Below, in pieces: positions 59,031-64,000 of a stretch of DNA of 64,000 nucleotides. Under the pieces are notes generated by a model. It was not told the DNA's origin. It did not search any database and saw only the letters and a program-made list of their open reading frames with translations. The DNA comes from Corallococcus sp. AS-1-6 (GTDB lineage: Bacteria; Myxococcota; Myxococcia; Myxococcales; Myxococcaceae): the NCBI RefSeq assembly GCF_020037015.1, contig NZ_JAIQDE010000031.1, positions 54,195-118,194 on the forward strand, in the 5' to 3' direction. The position numbers and the translations under genes are program-made. Numbering within the stretch: the first letter of the stretch is position 1; every line of letters starts with the position of its first letter.

Positions 59031-62000
59031 ATGAGCCAGGAGCTGTCGAAGCGGATCGCGAACCTCTCACCGGAGAAGCGCGCGGAGCTGCTCAAGAAGA
59101 TGGCCGCGCAGAAGGCCATCGGCGGCAACTCCGCGCAGGGCCTCATCCCGGTGCAGGACCGCTCGCGTCCCCTGCCCCTCTCCTTCGCCCAGCAGCGCCT
59201 CTGGTTCATGGATCAGTTGAGGCCCGGCACCAGCCTCTACAACGTGCCCATGGCGGTGCGCCTGGAGGGCGTGCTCGACGCGGCCGTGCTGGAGCGCGCG
59301 TTGCGCGAAGTGGTGCGCCGGCATGAGGTGCTCCGCACCACCTTCCGCGAGGACGCCTCCGGCCCCGTGCAGGTGGTGTCTCCGGAGCCGGTGCTCACGC
59401 TGGAGCACCGCGACCTCCAGGACTCGCCGCCGGACGAAGCCTGGCGACTGGCGCGTGAAGCCGCGGCCCAGCCCTTCGACCTCGCGAAGGGCCCGCTGCT
59501 GCGCGCGCTGCTGCTGACGTCGGCGCCGGGAGAGCACCTGCTCGTCGTGGTGGTGCACCACATCGTCTCCGATGGTTGGTCCATGACGCTGCTGGTGCGT
59601 GAGGTGGCGCTGCTCTACGGCGCCTTCGCGCGAGGCCAGGCAGTGCCCCTGCCCCCGCTGGGCATTCAGTACGCCGACTTCGGCGTCTGGCAGCGCGAGT
59701 GGATGCAGGGGCCTCGGCTGGAGAAGCAGCTCGATTACTGGAAGCGGCAGTTGGCCGGAGTGCCCTCCGCGCTGGAGCTGCCCACGGACTTCCCCCGCCC
59801 CGCGGCCCGCAGCGGCCAGGGCGCCCGGCATGAACTCCTGCTGTCGCGTGAGCTGACGGACGCGCTGAGGGCCCTGGCGCAGCAGGAGGGCGCCTCGCTC
59901 TACATGGTGCTGCTGACGGGCTGGCAGGTGCTGCTGTCGCGCTACGCGGGGCAGGAGGACGTGACGGTGGGCTCGCCGGTGGCGGGCCGGACGCGTGGCG
60001 AGGTGGAGGGCCTCATCGGCCTGTTCGTCAACACGGTGGCGCTGCGCACGCAGGTGGAGCCCTCCACGTCCTTCCGCGCGCTGCTGCACCAGGTGCGAGA
60101 GACGGTGCTCGCGGCCCATGAGCACCAGGAGTTCCCCTTCGAGCGGCTGGTGGAGGAGCTGCGCCCGGAGCGCACCCAGGGGCGCACGCCGTTCTTCCAG
60201 GTGATGCTCACGCTCCAGGCCTCCTTCCGCGGCGCGGCGTCCGTGGAGGGCGTGAAGCTGGAGGCGATGGAGCTGGACACGCTCACGTCGAAGTTCGACC
60301 TGTTGCTCCAGGTGCTGGAGACGGAAGCGGGCCTCAAGGGCTTCCTCGAGTACGACACCGACCTCTTCGCCGCGCCCACGATGGCGCGCATGGCGGAGCA
60401 CCTGCGCGTGCTCCTGGAGGGCGCCGTCCGCCGTCCGGGCGAGGCCGTCTCCCGCCTGCCGCTGCTCACCGACGCCGAGCGCCACGAGGTGCTCCTCGCC
60501 TGGCAGCCGCCCCGCCCCGCCCCGCTGCCGTGGAGCACCCAGCACGGCGCCTTCGAAGCCCAGGTGGACCTCACGCCGGACGCGGTCGCCGTCACCTTCG
60601 GGGACGAGTCGCTCACGTACGCGCAACTGGAGGCCCGAGCGTCGCGCCTGGCGCGGCACCTGCGCCGGCTGGGCGTGGGCACTGAGGCGCGGGTGGGCCT
60701 GTGCGTGGAGCGTTCGCTCGACATGCTGGTGGCGGTGCTCGCCGTGCTGAAGGCCGGGGGCACCTACGTGCCGCTGGACCCGGCGTTTCCCACGGAGCGC
60801 CTGGCCTACATGGAGGAAGCGAGCGGGATGCCGGTGCTGGTGTCGCAGCGCTCGCTGGAGTCCCTCCTGCCGCCGCACTCGGCGCGCGTGGTGCTGCTGG
60901 ACGGAGACGCGGAGGCCATCGCGTCGGAGGACGGCTCGCCGCTGCGCGACGCGGCGCCGCCGGAGGCCGTGGCGTACGTGCTCTTCACGTCCGGCAGCAC
61001 CGGCCGTCCCAAGGGCGTGCAGGTGCCGCACGCCGCGGTGGCGCGCTTCCTGGCGGCGCTGCGCGAGACGATCGGCATGTCCTCGAAGGACGTGCTGGTG
61101 GCCGTCACCACGCTGTCGTTCGACATCGCGGTGCTGGAGCTGTTCCTCCCGCTGTCGGTGGGCGGGCAGGTCGTCATCGCGTCGCGGGACATCGCCGTGG
61201 ACGGCTCGCGGTTGGGGGGCCTGCTGCGGCAGTGCGGGGCGACGGTGCTCCAGGCGACACCCAGCACCTGGCGGCTGCTGCTGGAGACGGACTGGCAGGG
61301 GCCCGGGCTGACGGCGCTCACCGGCGGCGAGGCCCTGCCGCGCGAGCTGGCCGAGTCGCTGTTCCAGCGCTGCCGCGTGCTGTGGAACGTGTATGGCCCC
61401 ACGGAGACGACGGTGTGGTCCACCGCGCACGCGGTGGCCTCGGGGACGGGCAGCGTGCCGATTGGCCGGCCCATCTCCGGCACGCAGGTGTACGTGCTGG
61501 ACAGCGGGCTGAACCCGGTGCCGCGCGGCGTGCCGGGCGAGCTGTTCATCGGCGGAGAGGGCGTCACCCGCGGCTACCTCCACCGGCCGGACCTCACGGC
61601 GGAGCGCTTCCTCCCGGACGCGTACGGCGGGGCGCCGGGCCTGCGCGTGTACCGCACGGGCGACCGCGTGCGGTGGGCCGCGGATGGCGTGCTGGAGTAC
61701 CTCAACCGCGTCGACACCCAGGTGAAGCTGCGCGGCTACCGCATCGAACTGGGAGAGATTGAAGCGGTGCTGAGCCAGGCCCCGGGCGTGCGCGACGCCG
61801 CCGTGGTGGTGCGAGGCAGCGGGGCCGACGCGCGGCTCGTGGGTTACGTGGTGGCGCGGCCCGGGCAGACGCTGGAGTCGCAGGCCCTGCGCGCGCTCAT
61901 GAAGGAGCGGCTGCCCGAGTACATGGTGCCGTCCTCGCTGGTCGTGCTGGACGCGATGCCCCTGACGCCCAACGGAAAGGTGGACCGCAAGGCCCTGCCC

Positions 62001-64000
62001 GTGCCGGACGTGTCCACGGAAGCCGCGCGCGAGTTCGTCGCGCCGCGCACGCCCATGGAGGCGCAGGTCGCGGAGCTCTACGCGTCGCTGCTCCAGGTAC
62101 AGCGGGTGGGCGCCACCGACAGCTTCTTCGAGCTGGGCGGGCACTCGCTGCTGGCCACGCGGCTGACGTCGCGGTTGCGCACGGCGTACCAGGTGGACCT
62201 GCCCCTGCAGGCGTTGTTCGAGTCCCCCACCGTGGCGGAGCTGGCGGCGCGCATCGCGGCCTCGGCGAAAGATGCACGCTTCGAGGGTCCGCCCCCGGTG
62301 GTGCCGGTGCCGCGCACCCAGAAGCTGCCCGCGTCCTTCGCGCAGCAGCGCCTCTGGGTGCTGGAGCAGTTGGACCCGGGCTCGGCCGCGTACAACATGC
62401 CGTTCTCGCTGCGGCTGACCGGGGCGCTGAACCTGGAGGCCCTGCGCCGAGCCCTGGAGCTGGTGGTGCACCGGCATGAGGCGCTGCGCACCACCCTGCG
62501 AGGGGACGTCGGCACGCCCGTGCAGGTCATCGCTCCGCCCGAGCCGCTGGTGTTGCCGGTGGTGGACCTGCGCGCCCTTTCACCGGAGCAGCGCGACGCG
62601 GAGGTGAAGCGGCGCTCGGAGCTGGAGGTGCGGCTTCCGTTCAACCTGGAGGCGGGGCCGCTGCTGCGCGTGTCGGCGCTGGTGCTGGATGCGCAAGAGC
62701 ACCTGCTGCTGCTGACCGTCCACCACGCCGTCTTCGACGGCTGGTCCATGAGCATCCTGATGCGGGAGCTGTCGGAGTCCTACCGGGCCCTGGTGGCGGG
62801 GACACACCCCGTCCTGCCCGCGCTGCCCTTCCAGTACGCGGACTTCGCGGTGTGGCAGCGCCAGTGGTTGTCGGGCGCGGAGAAGGAGCGGCAGCTCGAC
62901 TGGTGGTGCCAGCAGCTCGAGGGAATGCCGTCCGTGCTGGAGTTGCCCACCGACCGTCCGCGAGGCCTCCGCAAGGCGCACCCCGGCGCCCTGATGCAGG
63001 TCGCGTTCCCCCTGGAGCTGACGCGGGCCGTGGAGGCCCTCTGCGTGCGTGAGGGCATCACGCCGTTCATGTTCCTGCTCGGCGCGCTCCAGGTGTTGAT
63101 CGGGCGGTACTCCGGCCAGGACGACGTGAGCATCGGGTCCTCCGTGGCGGGCCGGAATGACGCGCAGTTGGAGGGACTGCTCGGGTTCTTCATCAACACG
63201 CTCGTGCTGCGCACCCGGATGGGAGGAGAGCCGACCGTGCGGGAGCTGCTGGGCCGCGTGCGCACCACCACGCTGGGGGTGCTCGCGAACCAGCACGTGC
63301 CGTTCGAGGAGCTCCAGCCGATGCGCGACCTGCGCGGGTCGCCGTTGTTCAACGTGCTGTTCCTCATGCAGAACATCCCGGAGGTGGACCTCTCGCTCGC
63401 GGGCGTGAAGGTGCGGGTCGAGGAGCGCATGGGCGCCTCCGCGAAGTTCGAACTCACGCTATCGCTCACGCGGAGCGAGTCCGGCTTCACGGGAGAGCTG
63501 GAGTACGACACCGACCTCTTCGACAGGTCGACCGTCGCGCGGATGATGCGGCACCTGCGGCTGCTCGTGGAGGGCTTCGTCGCGCATCCGGATCAGCGCG
63601 TGTCGTCGCTGCGGTTGCTCGAGGGGGAGGAGCGGCAGCAGGTGCTGGTGGAGTGGAACGCGACGCATGCGCCCTTCCCCGAAGCGTGCATGCATTCACT
63701 CTTCGAGGCACAGGTGCGCCGTGCTCCGGACGCGGTGGCCGCCGTCTTCGAGGGGACGCACCTGACGTATGCGCAGTTGGACGCGCGCGCCAATCAGCTC
63801 GCCCATGCCCTGCGCCGTCGGGGCGTGGGCCCTGAGGTCCGCGTCGCGCTCAGCGTCGAGCGTTCTCTCGACGTCGTTGTCGGGTTGCTTGGCATCCTGA
63901 AGGCCGGTGGCGCCTGGGTACCGGTGGATCCGCTCCTGCCTCGGGAGCGCCTGGCCTTCATGCTGGAGGACAGCGCGGCCCAGGTGCTCGTCACCCAGCA
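59031..64000 (+). CDS. Non-ribosomal peptide synthetase (C-A-PCP-C-A..., cut by window edge)
   Basis: An uninterrupted frame of 1656 codons without stop, open at the right edge. Domains: a leader of ~45 residues; condensation domain 1 with HHIVSDG (176-182); adenylation 1 (about 500-965) with 'LFTSGSTGRPKG' (~651), 'SFDIAVLELF' and 'YGPTETT' (788); carrier protein with phosphopantetheine Ser1039 in 'ELGGHSLLAT'; condensation 2 with HHAVFDG (1231-1237); start of adenylation 2 (from ~1545, 'LTYAQLDARANQLAHAL', 'LKAGGAWVPVDP'). By hand the first A-domain code reads D-I-L-Q-L-G-V-V-W, closest to known glycine codes. The N-terminal condensation domain implies a lipid starter or an upstream synthetase. 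ATG 59031 follows GGAG. Confidence 0.95.
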   Translation, partial: MSQELSKRIANLSPEKRAELLKKMAAQKAIGGNSAQGLIPVQDRSRPLPLSFAQQRLWFMDQLRPGTSLYNVPMAVRLEGVLDAAVLERALREVVRRHEVLRTTFREDASGPVQVVSPEPVLTLEHRDLQDSPPDEAWRLAREAAAQPFDLAKGPLLRALLLTSAPGEHLLVVVVHHIVSDGWSMTLLVREVALLYGAFARGQAVPLPPLGIQYADFGVWQREWMQGPRLEKQLDYWKRQLAGVPSALELPTDFPRPAARSGQGARHELLLSRELTDALRALAQQEGASLYMVLLTGWQVLLSRYAGQEDVTVGSPVAGRTRGEVEGLIGLFVNTVALRTQVEPSTSFRALLHQVRETVLAAHEHQEFPFERLVEELRPERTQGRTPFFQVMLTLQASFRGAASVEGVKLEAMELDTLTSKFDLLLQVLETEAGLKGFLEYDTDLFAAPTMARMAEHLRVLLEGAVRRPGEAVSRLPLLTDAERHEVLLAWQPPRPAPLPWSTQHGAFEAQVDLTPDAVAVTFGDESLTYAQLEARASRLARHLRRLGVGTEARVGLCVERSLDMLVAVLAVLKAGGTYVPLDPAFPTERLAYMEEASGMPVLVSQRSLESLLPPHSARVVLLDGDAEAIASEDGSPLRDAAPPEAVAYVLFTSGSTGRPKGVQVPHAAVARFLAALRETIGMSSKDVLVAVTTLSFDIAVLELFLPLSVGGQVVIASRDIAVDGSRLGGLLRQCGATVLQATPSTWRLLLETDWQGPGLTALTGGEALPRELAESLFQRCRVLWNVYGPTETTVWSTAHAVASGTGSVPIGRPISGTQVYVLDSGLNPVPRGVPGELFIGGEGVTRGYLHRPDLTAERFLPDAYGGAPGLRVYRTGDRVRWAADGVLEYLNRVDTQVKLRGYRIELGEIEAVLSQAPGVRDAAVVVRGSGADARLVGYVVARPGQTLESQALRALMKERLPEYMVPSSLVVLDAMPLTPNGKVDRKALPVPDVSTEAAREFVAPRTPMEAQVAELYASLLQVQRVGATDSFFELGGHSLLATRLTSRLRTAYQVDLPLQALFESPTVAELAARIAASAKDARFEGPPPVVPVPRTQKLPASFAQQRLWVLEQLDPGSAAYNMPFSLRLTGALNLEALRRALELVVHRHEALRTTLRGDVGTPVQVIAPPEPLVLPVVDLRALSPEQRDAEVKRRSELEVRLPFNLEAGPLLRVSALVLDAQEHLLLLTVHHAVFDGWSMSILMRELSESYRALVAGTHPVLPALPFQYADFAVWQRQWLSGAEKERQLDWWCQQLEGMPSVLELPTDRPRGLRKAHPGALMQVAFPLELTRAVEALCVREGITPFMFLLGALQVLIGRYSGQDDVSIGSSVAGRNDAQLEGLLGFFINTLVLRTRMGGEPTVRELLGRVRTTTLGVLANQHVPFEELQPMRDLRGSPLFNVLFLMQNIPEVDLSLAGVKVRVEERMGASAKFELTLSLTRSESGFTGELEYDTDLFDRSTVARMMRHLRLLVEGFVAHPDQRVSSLRLLEGEERQQVLVEWNATHAPFPEACMHSLFEAQVRRAPDAVAAVFEGTHLTYAQLDARANQLAHALRRRGVGPEVRVALSVERSLDVVVGLLGILKAGGAWVPVDPLLPRERLAFMLEDSAAQVLVTQ

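Noticed and set aside
59067..62477. 1136-codon open frame on the minus strand
   Set aside because: It is antisense to the NRPS, has no domain, and is His/Arg/Gln-rich, as expected for the complement of GC3-rich codons.

Overview
The window is high-GC DNA from a myxobacterium, most likely the Myxococcus/Corallococcus group. This rests on codon positions ending almost always in G or C, many GTG starts with 4-bp ATGA/GTGA overlaps, a chemosensory operon with a HEAT-repeat protein, several PhoB/PhoR-type regulators and an NRPS. No rRNA gene, transposase, integrase or CRISPR array is visible; there is one tRNA gene.

Positions 1-18417 are one long minus-strand gene train. A promoter with 17-bp spacing (18389-18417) precedes yceD, rpmF, plsX, fabH, fabD, fabG, acpP and fabF (phospholipid and fatty-acid supply). 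It continues into rpiB, glyA, nrdR, ribD, ribE, ribH, nusB and a stand-alone M17-peptidase N-domain, then a chemosensory set: cheY, cheA, two cheW, a HEAT-repeat protein and cheR (cut by the window edge).

Positions 18488-28410 run on the plus strand: a TPR-like exported protein and a lipoprotein, a PhoB/PhoR-type pair, a metallophosphoesterase, a secreted trypsin-fold protease, a ClC channel with a tiny membrane protein, and a TSUP permease with its DUF1634 partner.

Positions 28435-37776 hold nine minus-strand genes that look like an undescribed natural-product cluster without any NRPS or PKS: ATP-grasp ligase, GST/maleylacetoacetate-isomerase-like protein, membrane desaturase/hydroxylase, class I aminotransferase, PanB-like hydroxymethyltransferase, diaminobutyrate aminotransferase, AurF-type diiron N-oxygenase, a 74-residue HEAT-like protein and an MFS exporter. 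An exact 20-bp direct repeat (28419-28438 and 37972-37991) brackets the block, so it appears inserted between the DUF1634 gene and sixA.

Positions 38029-44547 contain sixA, a small membrane protein, an orphan PhoB-type regulator and a complete pstSCAB-phoU locus with PhoB-box-like 11-bp-spaced repeats. Positions 44635-49801 carry a GT21-like glycosyltransferase, a second metallophosphoesterase, a single-domain receiver, a DUF21/CBS membrane protein and a GT4 glycosyltransferase.

Positions 50180-55527 hold a succinate dehydrogenase/fumarate reductase set (C, A, B) translationally joined to a cytochrome b561-molybdopterin oxidoreductase fusion. By eye this segment uses more A/T-ending codons than its neighbours and it abuts a tRNA-Arg(CCG) gene. 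After a lipoprotein, a lipase-like lipoprotein and an MscS channel, an NRPS opens at 59031 (C-A-PCP-C-A...) and runs off the window. Its first adenylation domain reads most like a glycine code.
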